Source: Neoroseomonas oryzicola
GTDB taxonomy: Bacteria; Pseudomonadota; Alphaproteobacteria; Acetobacterales; Acetobacteraceae
Direction of reading: 5' to 3'
NCBI RefSeq assembly: GCF_012163135.1
Contig: NZ_JAAVUP010000001.1
Coordinates: 310,001-374,000 of the forward strand
Length of the DNA stretch: 64,000 nt
In this document: piece by piece, positions 16,992 through 25,577 of the stretch
Layout of the letters: each line of letters opens with the position of its first letter
Position numbering within the stretch: position 1 is the first letter of the stretch
The notes under the pieces: generated by a model
Told to the model about the DNA's origin: nothing
What the model saw: only the letters and a program-made list of their open reading frames with translations
Databases searched by the model: none
Program-made: the position numbers and the translations under genes

Positions 16992-17066
16992 CGGGGCGTG
17001 GCGCAGCCTGGCTAGCGCGCCTGTTTTGGGTACAGGAGGTCGTGGGTTCGAATCCCGCCGCCCCGA
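16992..17066 (+). tRNA. tRNA-Pro (anticodon TGG)
   Basis: Cloverleaf by eye: acceptor arms CGGGGCG and CGCCCCG with discriminator A, anticodon stem CCTGT/ACAGG with loop TTTGGGT (anticodon TGG), and T-arm GTGGG-TTCGAAT-CCCGC. The 3' CCA is not encoded. It lies immediately upstream of the NDUFS4-like gene. Confidence 0.93.
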
Positions 17067-17089
17067 TTGGATTTCCGAGGACGAAGCGC

Positions 17090-17413
17090 ATGCCGCAGCA
17101 GAAGGGCCTGGCCCGTATCTTCCAGCCGCCGAAGTCGGCGATGCAGTCCGGCCGCGCGAAGTCGCAGGGCTGGGTGCTGGAATACGAGCCGTCCGAGGCC
17201 AAGGCGCTCGACCCGCTGACCGGCTGGGTGGGCTCGGGCGACATGCTCGGCCAGGTGCGGCTGAAGTTCGAGTCGCGCGAGCAGGCGGTCGCCTATGCGG
17301 CGGCCAACGGCATCGCCTACGAGGTCGAGGCCACGCCGCCTTCGGCCGCGATCAAGCCGAAGGTCTACGCGGACAATTTCCGCTTCGGCCGCCTCGAGAA
17401 CTGGTCGCACTGA
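17090..17413 (+). CDS. complex I accessory subunit, NDUFS4-like (ETC complex I subunit)
   Basis: A 107-residue protein homologous to the 18-kDa Fe-S-associated accessory subunit of respiratory complex I, found in alphaproteobacteria and mitochondria. Evidence is ARIFQPPKSAMQSGRAKSQG at the N-terminus, WVLEYEPSEAKALDPLTGW in the middle and YADNFRFGRLENWSH at the end, all typical of the family. It should sit on the peripheral arm of NADH:ubiquinone oxidoreductase. ATG at 17090 follows tRNA-Pro by 23 bases, with a CCGAGGA ribosome-binding sequence. It is not linked to a nuo operon here, which is usual for this gene. Confidence 0.88.
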   Translation: MPQQKGLARIFQPPKSAMQSGRAKSQGWVLEYEPSEAKALDPLTGWVGSGDMLGQVRLKFESREQAVAYAAANGIAYEVEATPPSAAIKPKVYADNFRFGRLENWSH

Positions 17414-17443
17414 ACGCGGGCGGCCGTGGTATCACGGCGCCGG

Positions 17444-17520
17444 GCGCCCTTAGCTCAGTTGGATAGAGCAACGACCTTCTAAGTCGTGGGTCGGGGGTTC
17501 GAATCCCTCAGGGCGCGCCA
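17444..17520 (+). tRNA. tRNA-Arg (anticodon TCT)
   Basis: Acceptor arms GCGCCCT and AGGGCGC with discriminator G and encoded CCA (17518-17520). Anticodon stem ACGAC/GTCGT with loop CTTCTAA gives anticodon TCT. D-arm and T-arm (GGGGGTTCGAATCCCTC) are normal. It begins 30 bases after the NDUFS4-like stop. Confidence 0.94.
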
Positions 17521-17612
17521 TCGCTTCGGCGTTCGAACCGATTCGGACAACGCATCGTGACGGTGGCCTGCTCGGCGGGTGAGCGGGCGAAGCTCGGAAA
17601 TCGCCCAGGCGG

Positions 17613-18074
17613 TCAGGCCCGCCAGGTCACCTCCGGGCAGCCGACGGCGATCTTGCCGAAGGGCATCTCGGCGATCGGCGGCTGGCCGGCGCGCAGCGGG
17701 ATCAGGTCGAAGGGCGCGATCTCGCCTTCGCTGTCGCGGACGTAGGATTGCAGGAAGAGTTCGGCGGGCGCGCCGATCGGGACGGCGACGATCTGGCCGA
17801 CCGAACGTTGCGGCATCACCCCCGCCACGCCGACCTTCACGCGCAGTTCCGCGAAGTCGGTCACGTCGATCGCCGCGCCGCGCAGTTCGCGCGTCAGGCG
17901 GAAGCGGCCGACCTCGGCCCCGCTCAGATAGACCACGCCGGGCAGTTCGCCGCTGTCGTACCGGATGCCGAAGACATGGGCGTCGGCGAGGAAGACCACG
18001 CGTCCTGCGGGAGCTTCCGCCACGGTCATGTACAGTGACAGGCGATCCACCGGAACGGACGGTAAGTCATTCAT
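17613..18074 (-). CDS. hypothetical protein
   Basis: A 153-residue protein I do not recognise. It is soluble, with alternating hydrophobic and charged strands (RVVFLADAHVFGIRYDSGELPG, trimmed here to its core; IVAVPIGAPAELFLQSYVRD later), suggesting a beta-rich fold without signal peptide, membrane helix or catalytic motif. ATG at 18074 is taken; an internal Met at residue 16 is a possible alternative. It is convergent with the tRNA-Arg and divergent from the porin gene, with a 206-base gap between the two starts. Confidence 0.55.
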   Translation of the reverse strand: MNDLPSVPVDRLSLYMTVAEAPAGRVVFLADAHVFGIRYDSGELPGVVYLSGAEVGRFRLTRELRGAAIDVTDFAELRVKVGVAGVMPQRSVGQIVAVPIGAPAELFLQSYVRDSEGEIAPFDLIPLRAGQPPIAEMPFGKIAVGCPEVTWRA

Positions 18075-18280
18075 ATAGAGTAATACTTTCGATCCCTCGC
18101 GCCGCGCGGCGAACAGCCTGCGACGCTGTCACGGTAGCAGCGAAGGGGACCGCGTCTGTGAGACGGATCACAGGGACCCTGTCCGTTTCCAGCATCGCGA
18201 CATGCAGGGGATATGAAGTGTTCGAGACGCTGCCGGTCCGTCTTGCCGAGCCACAATCGGTCGACTAGCAAGCGCGACGC

Positions 18281-19708
18281 ATGTCCCGCGTTCTCGCTTT
18301 TGGGCCGGCGGCCCGTCGGGCCGTGCACGCCGCCGCGACCCTGGCGCTGCTTGCGGGCGGCGGGGGGCTTGGCGCGACGGCACGGGCAGAGCCCGCCGGC
18401 AGCCCGGCCGCCCGCACCGAGGCGCCCGCGGCGGAGGCAATGATCCCCGCCCTCGCACAGCGCCAGGATGCGCTCGAGGCCCAGGGCTTCATGGTGCGGG
18501 GGCAGGCGACCTTCGTTCTCCAGGGCCACCCCGCCTTCCGCTCCCCCTATCAGGGGGCCGGCAGCCTCACGCCCGCTGCCCAGGCGCGGAACACGCTGTC
18601 GGCCGATCTCGTGCTCGGCGTCAGACCCTGGCGCGGTGCGGAGCTCATCCTCGACACCCAGGTCAGCCGCGGCTTCGGCCTGTCGGGCACGACGGGCGTC
18701 GCATCCTTCCCGAATGGGGAGGCCTTCCGCCTCGGCACCGAGAACCTCGTCGGCTACGTGCCGCGCGCCTTCCTGCGGCAGACCATCGCGCTGTCGGCTA
18801 CGACGGTGCCGGGCGACGACGAGGATCCGCTGCGCTTCCGCGGGCCGCTGCCGGCCGAGCGGATCACCGTCACGGCGGGCAAGGTGTCGGTCTTCGACAT
18901 CTTCGACGACAACCGCTACGCGCACGACCCACGCACCCAGTTCCTCTCCTGGGGGCTGGTCTCGGCCGGCGCCTTCGACTTCGCGGCAGATGCGCGCGGC
19001 TACACCAACGGCGTCGCGGTGGAATACGACGCGCCCTGGGGCGGGTTCCGCGCCGGCGCCTTCCAGGTGGCGCGCTACATCAACTCCCTGTCGCTCGATC
19101 CGCAGCCCTTCAACGGATACCAGCTGCTGCTGCAGGCGGATCGCTTCTACCAGGCTGGCGGGCGGCCCGGCGCGATCCGCCTCCTGTATGGCTTCAGCCG
19201 CACGCGCTCGCAGAACTGGAATGAACTGCTGGACGGCGACCTAGCCGATACCAGCCAGAACCCGGCGGGCTACCGCACCAAGAACATGCTGGCGCTGAAC
19301 TGGGAACAGGAGGTCGCCGACGACCTCGGCGTCTTCGCCCGGCTGTCCTGGAACGACGGGCGAGGCCAGAACTGGATGTTCACCGAGCAGGATCGCGCCG
19401 TCTCCCTCGGCGTGCAGGTGAGCGGCGCGCGCTGGGACCGGCCGCGGGACACAGTCGGCCTCGGGACCAATCTCGGCTTCATCTCGGGCGGGCGGCAGGA
19501 CTTCCTGGCGCGTGGCGGCATCGGCTTCATCACCGGCGACGGGCGACTGGCCTATGCGCCCGAATGGGCGAGCGAGCTCTATTACGATGCGCGCGTCGCG
19601 CCCGGCCTCAACGTTATGCTGGGCGGCACGCTGGTGGCGAACCCGGCCTACAACGCCGATCGCGGTCCCGTCGGCATCCTGTCCGCGCGCCTGCGCATCG
19701 CGTTCTGA
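18281..19708 (+). CDS. carbohydrate-selective porin, OprB-like
   Basis: A 475-residue outer-membrane protein with a signal peptide (AAATLALLAGGGGLGATARA), then a 16-18-strand beta-barrel. The segment VTAGKVSVFDIFDDNRYAHD and the following WGLVSAGAFDFAADARGYTN are characteristic of OprB-type sugar porins and related alphaproteobacterial barrels. The C-terminus ends in Phe (LRIAF), as expected for BAM-dependent insertion. The expected role is diffusion of sugars or other small solutes. The upstream 206 bases separate it from a divergent gene and must hold its promoter; no clear operator seen. Confidence 0.83.
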   Translation: MSRVLAFGPAARRAVHAAATLALLAGGGGLGATARAEPAGSPAARTEAPAAEAMIPALAQRQDALEAQGFMVRGQATFVLQGHPAFRSPYQGAGSLTPAAQARNTLSADLVLGVRPWRGAELILDTQVSRGFGLSGTTGVASFPNGEAFRLGTENLVGYVPRAFLRQTIALSATTVPGDDEDPLRFRGPLPAERITVTAGKVSVFDIFDDNRYAHDPRTQFLSWGLVSAGAFDFAADARGYTNGVAVEYDAPWGGFRAGAFQVARYINSLSLDPQPFNGYQLLLQADRFYQAGGRPGAIRLLYGFSRTRSQNWNELLDGDLADTSQNPAGYRTKNMLALNWEQEVADDLGVFARLSWNDGRGQNWMFTEQDRAVSLGVQVSGARWDRPRDTVGLGTNLGFISGGRQDFLARGGIGFITGDGRLAYAPEWASELYYDARVAPGLNVMLGGTLVANPAYNADRGPVGILSARLRIAF

Positions 19709-19717
19709 GCGCGCGGG

Positions 19718-20509
19718 TCAGCCGGGCAGGCGTCCCCGCACCGCATTGGCGTGAGCGGCATAGCGGATCGCGCCCGTGGCGTCGGTGGGGAGCACCTCCC
19801 GCAGGCGGGCCAGCACGGTCTCGCGCTGGGCAGGACTGACGCTCTCGACGAGCGCGCGGAGGCTCGGCGAACTCGTGATGCTCTCCCAGAACGCCTCGAA
19901 ATCGGGGAATGACCGTTCGACGGTGATGCGCCGCGTCTCCACATCCGTGAAGCCGGCGTCGTGCCAGAGCGCGGCGAGCACATCCTGCCGCGCCGTCTCG
20001 AGGCGCGGGGGCAGGGGCGGCGTGGCGCCGATGGCCCGGAACTGTGCCTGGACCGGCTCGTACGGAAAGCCCCCGTTCTCGAAATCCCAGACATAGGCGG
20101 CCGCCGTGCCGCCCGGTCGCACCACGCGGGCCATTTCCGCGACGCCCTTCGCCGGGTCGGGGACGAAGAAGATCACGAGCGCCATGGTCGCGGCGTCGAA
20201 GCGGTCCTGCTCGAAGGGCAGGGCCATGGCGTCTCCCTCGAGGAAGGTCGCTCCGTTCGCACCGGGCCGGGTGCGCGCGAAGGCGAGCTGGCCTTCGGAG
20301 GGGTCGATGCCGATGGCCTCGGCCGGGGCGCAGTGCTGCATCAGCAATTCGGTGAAGGCGCCGTTGCCGCAACCGACATCGATCCATCGCTGCCCCGGCG
20401 GCGGCCTGAGCCAATCGAGGAAGACCTCCCCGGCCAGGCGGCTCCAGACGCCCATGGACCGCTCGTAGCCTGCGCCGTCGTTGAACACGATCTGGCTGGG
20501 TGCGCTCAT
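19718..20509 (-). CDS. class I SAM-dependent methyltransferase
   Basis: A 263-residue Rossmann-fold methyltransferase of the Methyltransf_11/25 type. Motif I is WIDVGCGNGAFTELL near 42-56, the acidic residue of motif II is in AIGIDPSEGQL, and DAMALPFEQDRFDAATMALV covers motifs III-IV. The substrate is not deducible; small molecules (quinone, lipid or sugar) are typical for this group. ATG at 20509 (MSAPSQIVFNDGAGYERSMG) is chosen because the frame further upstream is an antisense shadow of the CapA-like gene. It is convergent with the porin gene 10 bases away. Confidence 0.85.
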   Translation of the reverse strand: MSAPSQIVFNDGAGYERSMGVWSRLAGEVFLDWLRPPPGQRWIDVGCGNGAFTELLMQHCAPAEAIGIDPSEGQLAFARTRPGANGATFLEGDAMALPFEQDRFDAATMALVIFFVPDPAKGVAEMARVVRPGGTAAAYVWDFENGGFPYEPVQAQFRAIGATPPLPPRLETARQDVLAALWHDAGFTDVETRRITVERSFPDFEAFWESITSSPSLRALVESVSPAQRETVLARLREVLPTDATGAIRYAAHANAVRGRLPG

Positions 20510-20626
20510 CGCCCGGTCTCCGGCAGGAGAAACGGCGACCCTACGCCCACAGATGCCGCACCCGTAAGGATTATGATGGCCCCGCTTGTGCGGCCGTGGA
20601 GCCGCGGCGAACATGCACGCGGACTC

Positions 20627-21724
20627 ATGGATACGCGTCGCGACCAGCCCCGATGCCTGCCCCTCGCGCGCCGGACCCTGCTTGCCGCGCTGCCGGGGCT
20701 CGCGGCGTCGCGCGCGGGCGCGCAGGACGGCCGCGCGACGATCGCCTTCCTGGGCGACGTGATGCTCGGGCAGGATGTCAGCGCGGCGCTGCGGCAGCAT
20801 CCACCCGAATGGTTCTGGGGCGACGTGCTGCCGGTGCTGCAGGGCGCGGATGCGACGATCGCCAACCTCGAAGGGCCGTTGACGCGGGCCGCGCTGCCGC
20901 AGTCGCGCACGCCGAAATGGCACCATTTCCGCGCCGATCCGGCCGCCGTCGCCATCCTGCGCGCGGCGCGCGTGCGCGCGGTCTGCCTCGCGAACAACCA
21001 CGTTCTCGACTTCGGCGAGGAGGGCCTGGCCGAGACGCGGCAGATCCTGGCCGAGGCCCGGATCCTGGCGGTCGGCGCCGGGCCGGACCTGGCCGCGGCA
21101 GCCGAGCCCGCCATCCTCGACCTGCCCTCGCTGCGCCTCGGCCTCGTTGGCGCCACCGATGCGCTCGAGGCCTATGCGGCGGGGGAGAACCGGGCCGGCA
21201 CCCACCGGATCGAGGTGCGCCCGGATTCGCCCGCGCTCACGCGGCTGGGCGCGGCAGCCGCGGCGCTGCGGGCGCGTGGCGCGGAGCTCAACGTCCTGAC
21301 GCTGCATTGGGGACCGAACTTCCGGCGCACGCCCTTCGACGGCACGCGCCAATTCGCCCAGGCCGCCCTCGCCGCGGGCTTCGACGTCATCCACGGCCAT
21401 TCGGCCCATCTGCTGCACGGCGTCGAGGCGACGCCGCGGGGTGTCGTCATCTACGACGCGGGCAATGCCCTCGACGACTACTGGCCGGTGCCGACCGTGC
21501 CGCAACGCAAAGGCTGCGTCTTCCTGCTGGACATCGAGCAGGGGCGCGCGCGGCGGCTGCGCCTGGTGCCGGTGGTGACCCAGCCCTGGCCGCTGCGCAT
21601 CGCCCGTGGCCGGGACCGGGAGCGCATCCTGTCGGCGCTGCGCGGCGCCAGCGCCCGGCTCGGCACCGCCGTGCGGGAGACCGCGGCGGGCCTCGAGGTT
21701 CCCCTGTCGCCGCCCGGCGGTTGA
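20627..21724 (+). CDS. CapA family protein (poly-glutamate/capsule CapA-like)
   Basis: A 365-residue calcineurin-like-fold protein of the CapA (PGA_cap) family. An N-terminal twin-Arg-like/signal region (LARRTLLAALPGLAASRAGA) suggests export. Family motifs are ATIAFLGDVMLGQDVSAAL, TIANLEGPLT, VCLANNHVLDFGEEGL and IHGHSAHLLHGVE. CapA proteins act in gamma-polyglutamate capsule synthesis in Bacillus, but many proteobacterial homologues have no known role, and no capB/capC neighbours are present. ATG at 20627 is taken; an in-frame ATG at 20573 would add 18 residues. Confidence 0.83.
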   Translation: MDTRRDQPRCLPLARRTLLAALPGLAASRAGAQDGRATIAFLGDVMLGQDVSAALRQHPPEWFWGDVLPVLQGADATIANLEGPLTRAALPQSRTPKWHHFRADPAAVAILRAARVRAVCLANNHVLDFGEEGLAETRQILAEARILAVGAGPDLAAAAEPAILDLPSLRLGLVGATDALEAYAAGENRAGTHRIEVRPDSPALTRLGAAAAALRARGAELNVLTLHWGPNFRRTPFDGTRQFAQAALAAGFDVIHGHSAHLLHGVEATPRGVVIYDAGNALDDYWPVPTVPQRKGCVFLLDIEQGRARRLRLVPVVTQPWPLRIARGRDRERILSALRGASARLGTAVRETAAGLEVPLSPPGG

Positions 21725-21756
21725 CCCCGCCCATGGCTGGGCGATGCTGCCGCCCG

Positions 21757-22395
21757 ATGAGCGAAGACGACGACGACGCGCCGCCGATGCCGGTGCCCGA
21801 GCACGGCCTGCCCGCCGGCACCCCGGTGCTGACGCCGACCGGGGAGCAGCCGGTCGAGGCGCTGGCCCCCGGTGGCCTGGTGATCGCCGTCTCGGGGCAG
21901 GGCGCGCCGTTCCAGCGCATCCTCGAGATCCGCCGCGCCGTCGTGCCGGCCGCGCTGGTGCGCCTGCGCGCCGGGGCCCTGGCGGAGGGCGCGCCGCGGG
22001 AGGACCTTCTGCTGCCGACCGGCCAGGCGCTGTTCATCGACGGGGTGCTGCTGCAGGCGGGAACATTGCTGGGCGGACCGGGCGCCGTGCTCGAGCAGCA
22101 GGCCGGGCTGTGCGAGGTGTTCTGCATCGTCCTCGCCGGCCATGACGCGGTGCTGGCCGCCGGCACGCCGGTCGAGACGGCGCCGCCTGGCCTGGACCTC
22201 CCGGCCCTCGCCCCGCGCGCGGGCGCGGAGGCCTGGCTGCGCGCGCGCCTCGCCTGGCGGGCGGAGACGATGGGCTGGGCCGAGGCCTTGCCGGACGAAG
22301 CCGCGACGCCGGGGCTCGACCTCGCGGAGGAACTCGCCTCCTCGGCCCTCGCGCCGGCCCTGCCGCCATCGCCCTTCGCCGGCCCCGGGGCCTGA
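21757..22395 (+). CDS. Hint_2-like domain protein lacking the catalytic Cys
   Basis: A 212-residue protein whose body resembles the Hedgehog/intein (Hint_2) module found in many alphaproteobacterial proteins: LPAGTPVLTPTGEQPVEAL near 18-36, ALFIDGVLLQAGTLLGGPG near 91-109 and AGHDAVLAAGTPVE near 127-140. In active Hint domains the first segment starts with Cys (C-x-x-AGT). Here that position is Gly17, and the region that usually reads DHA is TGQA (89-91). Self-cleavage is therefore doubtful. It follows the CapA-like gene by 32 bases and may be cotranscribed. ATG at 21733 is an alternative start. Confidence 0.65.
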   Translation: MSEDDDDAPPMPVPEHGLPAGTPVLTPTGEQPVEALAPGGLVIAVSGQGAPFQRILEIRRAVVPAALVRLRAGALAEGAPREDLLLPTGQALFIDGVLLQAGTLLGGPGAVLEQQAGLCEVFCIVLAGHDAVLAAGTPVETAPPGLDLPALAPRAGAEAWLRARLAWRAETMGWAEALPDEAATPGLDLAEELASSALAPALPPSPFAGPGA

Positions 22396-22448
22396 GCACC
22401 CGGCGCGCCGCCGTGCTAGCCTGATGACATATCGACGGAGGAACCGCC

Positions 22449-23621
22449 ATGACCGAGGCCTGCATCGTCGGCTGGGCCCACAGCCCCTTCGGCAAGCGCG
22501 AGGACGCGCCCGACCTCGAGACGCTGATGGCCGGCGTCGCCCGCGCCGCGATCGAGGATGCGGGCATCGCGCCGGCCGACATCGACGCCGGCTTCGTCGG
22601 CGTCTTCGGCGAGGGCTTCACGCCGCAGGGCTTCCCGTCCTCGCTGGTGCTGCAGAGCGTGCCCGAACTGCGCTTCAAGCCGATCACCCGGTACGAGAAC
22701 GCCTGCGCGACGGGATCCGCCGCGATCCATGCGGCGCGGGACTTCCTCGCCGCCGGGCGGGGCCGCTTCGCCCTCGTCGTCGGGGCGGAGAAGATGACCT
22801 CCACGCCAGGCCCCAAGGTCGGGGACATCCTGCTCACGGCCTCCTACCGCAAGACCGAGCAGGACATCGAAGGCGGCTTTGCCGGCGTCTTCGGGCGCAT
22901 TGCGGAAGCCTATTTCCAGCGCCACGGGGACCAGTCGGATGCGCTCGCGGCCATCGCGGCGAAGAACCACCGCAACGGTGTCGACAATCCCTGGGCGCAG
23001 ATGCGCAAGGACCTCGGCTACGCCTTCTGCCGCACCGAGAGCGAGAAGAACCCCTTCGTCGCGCGCCCGCTGAAGCGCACCGATTGCTCGCTGGTGTCCG
23101 ACGGTGCGGCAGCGCTGGTGCTGACGGATGGCGAGACGGCGAAGGCGATGAACAAGGCCGTGCGGTTCCGCGCCGCGGTGCAGGTCAACGACTTCCTGCC
23201 CATCGCCGCGCGCGACATCACCCGCTTCGAAGGGGCGCGCGAGGCCTGGAAGCGCGCCTATGCCGAGGCCGGGGTCACCGTCGCGGACCTCTCCTTCGCC
23301 GAGACGCATGACTGCTTCACCGTCGCCGAGCTCATCGAATACGAGGCGATGGGCCTGGCGCCGGAAGGGCAGGGGGCGCGGGCGGCGCTCGAGGGCTGGA
23401 CGGCGGCCGATGGTCGGCTGCCGGTGAACCGCTCTGGCGGGCTGAAGGCCAAGGGGCATCCGATCGGCGCGACGGGGGTGTCGATGCATGTCCTCGCCGC
23501 GATGCAGCTGACCGGCACGGCGGGCGCGATGCAGTTGCCCAAGGCCGACCTCGGCGGGGTGTTCAACATGGGCGGGGCGGCGGTGGCGAACTACGTCTCG
23601 ATCCTGGAGCGCGCGCGCTGA
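22449..23621 (+). CDS. thiolase-like acetyl-CoA acetyltransferase (SCP-x type)
   Basis: A 390-residue thiolase superfamily enzyme, of the SCP-x/nondecarboxylating group. The nucleophile is Cys86 in RYENACATGSAA. The C-terminal GGLKAKGHPIGATG carries the catalytic His, but the usual C-terminal CxG Cys loop is replaced by NMGGAAVANY, as in SCP-x-like thiolases. It should cleave or form 3-ketoacyl-CoA thioesters in lipid or steroid-type degradation, though some members are not catalytic. The strong GGAGGA ribosome-binding site ends 7 bases before the ATG. It is followed by a clear terminator. Confidence 0.85.
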   Translation: MTEACIVGWAHSPFGKREDAPDLETLMAGVARAAIEDAGIAPADIDAGFVGVFGEGFTPQGFPSSLVLQSVPELRFKPITRYENACATGSAAIHAARDFLAAGRGRFALVVGAEKMTSTPGPKVGDILLTASYRKTEQDIEGGFAGVFGRIAEAYFQRHGDQSDALAAIAAKNHRNGVDNPWAQMRKDLGYAFCRTESEKNPFVARPLKRTDCSLVSDGAAALVLTDGETAKAMNKAVRFRAAVQVNDFLPIAARDITRFEGAREAWKRAYAEAGVTVADLSFAETHDCFTVAELIEYEAMGLAPEGQGARAALEGWTAADGRLPVNRSGGLKAKGHPIGATGVSMHVLAAMQLTGTAGAMQLPKADLGGVFNMGGAAVANYVSILERAR

Positions 23622-23708
23622 GGCTGGCACGCCGGGTGCAATGCCCTGGGTGTCTGGTTGCGGGCCCGTCCCGGGCCCGGCAGCTTAGCCTTCCTCAAAC
23701 CTGACCTT

Positions 23709-23739
23709 GAGGCCGTCCTGCCGGACGGCCTCTTTTTTT
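23709..23739 (+). terminator. rho-independent terminator
   Basis: A perfect 10-base stem GAGGCCGTCC / GGACGGCCTC (23709-23718 and 23723-23732) with a TGCC loop is followed by seven T. It lies 87 bases after the thiolase stop and ends that transcript before the GGDEF-EAL gene. Confidence 0.93.
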
Positions 23740-23897
23740 GCCCGCGCGGATTCGCATTTCGCAAAGCATTCCGCGACGCCTCATGCGGCGCCTCGTCGCC
23801 TGGCCCGTCCACTCTTTCTTCACGTCCCTCCCGCATTCTGCCGGTCGCTAGCGGGAGTCCCACCAAGGCCCGCGGCAGCGGCAACGGACGGAGCGCG

Positions 23898-25574
23898 ATG
23901 GACGGGGTTGCGGATGCCGGCAGCGCGACGCGGCCGGAGGCAGGGCGGGACCCGGCACCGCCGGCCACGCCCGGCGGCAGCCCGGAAGGCGTGCTGAGCT
24001 TCGACGGCGACCTGCGCGTCGGGCTGGTCAGCGGCCGGGCGGGCATCCTGCTCGGCCTGTCGCGCCAGGCGCGGCGGGCGCAGGGGCTGGCCGAACTGCT
24101 GGAAGCCAGCCCGCGCCTCGACCGCGACGCGAGCGCGACCCTTCTGGCCGCCTGCCTGTCAGCCACCACGCCGGGGGGCGAGGCGGAGGCCGACCTGCGC
24201 CTTTCCGGCGCGCCGGGGCTGCGCTTCGCCATCCGCAGGGCATCGCGCGGCACCTTCATCCTCGGCATCGCGCCGGACCCGGTGCTGGTCGCCGGCGGCG
24301 GCATCGATCCGCTGACCGGGCTCGCCGACCGCGCCATGTTCCAGGCACGCCTGGCCGCGGCGCTGGACCGCCCGGCGCGGCGTCGCTGCGGCGCGGCGGT
24401 GCTGCTCTGCGAACTGGAGGGCATCCGCGCGGTGAACCAGGTCCTGGGCCACGCGATCGGGGAGGACCTGCTGCGCGCCGCTGCGCGCCGCCTGCAGGCC
24501 GCGGTGCGGGATGCCGATCTGGTCGCGCGCCTGGCCGGGGAGGAATTCGCCGTCCTGCAATCCGACGTGGGCGAGCCGGCGCATGCCTCGGCCCTCGCCG
24601 CGCGCCTCGTGGACCTGCTGGGCCGGCCCTACCTGATCTCGGGCGAGACCATCGTCGTCACGCCGCGCATCGGCGTTGCCATCGCGCCGGCCGACGGCGC
24701 CGACGCCCCGCTGCTGTTGCGCCGCGCCGCCATGGCGCAGCACGAAGCGCCGGCCGCCGGCGCCGGATCCTGGCGCCGCTTCAGCCCCGAGATGGATGTC
24801 CGCTGGCAGGAGAGCCGGCTGCTCGAGGCCGCGCTGCGCATCGCGGTGGCCGAGGAGCAGTTCGAACTCCATTACCAGCCCCAGGTCGCGCTGCCGGGCG
24901 GCCACCTGACGGGATTTGAGGCGCTGATCCGCTGGCGCCACCCCGAGCGCGGCCTGCTGACTCCGGCCTGCTTCCTGCCGATGGCCGAGCGGCTTGGCCT
25001 GATGCGGCGGATCGGGACCTGGGTGCTGCGGGAGGCCTGCCGCGCCGCTGCCGCCTGGCCGGCGCCGCTGCGCGTCGCGGTGAACATCTCCCCCGCCCAG
25101 TTCGAGGAGGACTCCCTGCCGGCGGCGGTGGACGCGGCGCTGGCCGACAGCGGCCTGCCGCCGGAGCGGCTGGAACTCGAGGTGACGGAGACGGTGCTGC
25201 TCGCCACCGGCGACGCCGCCCTCGCGCAGTTGCTCGCGTTGCGGGGACGCGGGGTGGGCATCGCCATGGACGATTTCGGGACCGGGCATTCCTCCCTGAC
25301 CCAGTTGCGCGCCTTTCCCTTCGACCGGCTGAAGATCGACCGGTCCTTCGTGAAGGACCTGCCGGCGGGTGGGGATGCGCTCGCGATCGTGCGGGCGGTG
25401 ACAGGGCTCGGGCGCAGCCTCGGCATCGCCGTCACGGCCGAGGGCGTGGAAACCCAGGCGCAGGTGCAGGAATTGCTGCGCGAAGGCTGCGACGCGGCGC
25501 AGGGCTTCCTGTTCGGCCGGCCGGTGCCGGGCAGCGATGTCCCGGCGGTGATCGGCGCGCTGGCGGCGGCCTGA
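23898..25574 (+). CDS. GGDEF-EAL cyclic-di-GMP signalling protein
   Basis: A 558-residue cytoplasmic protein with no membrane segment. An N-terminal PAS-like region of about 130 residues precedes a GGDEF domain (DPLTGL at 137-142) and an EAL domain from about 305. The GGDEF signature is AGEEF (213-217), with an RxxD inhibitory site (Arg204-Asp207) five residues ahead. The EAL domain keeps EAL (341-343), NIS, EVTE, DDFGTGHSS and KIDRSF, so c-di-GMP hydrolysis is likely. Diguanylate cyclase activity is uncertain because the first Gly is replaced by Ala. The frame is open upstream through the terminator, so ATG at 23898 is used. Confidence 0.87.
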   Translation: MDGVADAGSATRPEAGRDPAPPATPGGSPEGVLSFDGDLRVGLVSGRAGILLGLSRQARRAQGLAELLEASPRLDRDASATLLAACLSATTPGGEAEADLRLSGAPGLRFAIRRASRGTFILGIAPDPVLVAGGGIDPLTGLADRAMFQARLAAALDRPARRRCGAAVLLCELEGIRAVNQVLGHAIGEDLLRAAARRLQAAVRDADLVARLAGEEFAVLQSDVGEPAHASALAARLVDLLGRPYLISGETIVVTPRIGVAIAPADGADAPLLLRRAAMAQHEAPAAGAGSWRRFSPEMDVRWQESRLLEAALRIAVAEEQFELHYQPQVALPGGHLTGFEALIRWRHPERGLLTPACFLPMAERLGLMRRIGTWVLREACRAAAAWPAPLRVAVNISPAQFEEDSLPAAVDAALADSGLPPERLELEVTETVLLATGDAALAQLLALRGRGVGIAMDDFGTGHSSLTQLRAFPFDRLKIDRSFVKDLPAGGDALAIVRAVTGLGRSLGIAVTAEGVETQAQVQELLREGCDAAQGFLFGRPVPGSDVPAVIGALAAA

Positions 25575-25577
25575 GCC

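Noticed and set aside
16803-17520. tRNA-associated integration site of a genomic island
   Set aside because: No integrase gene, no direct repeat of a tRNA 3' end, and conserved housekeeping genes on both sides.
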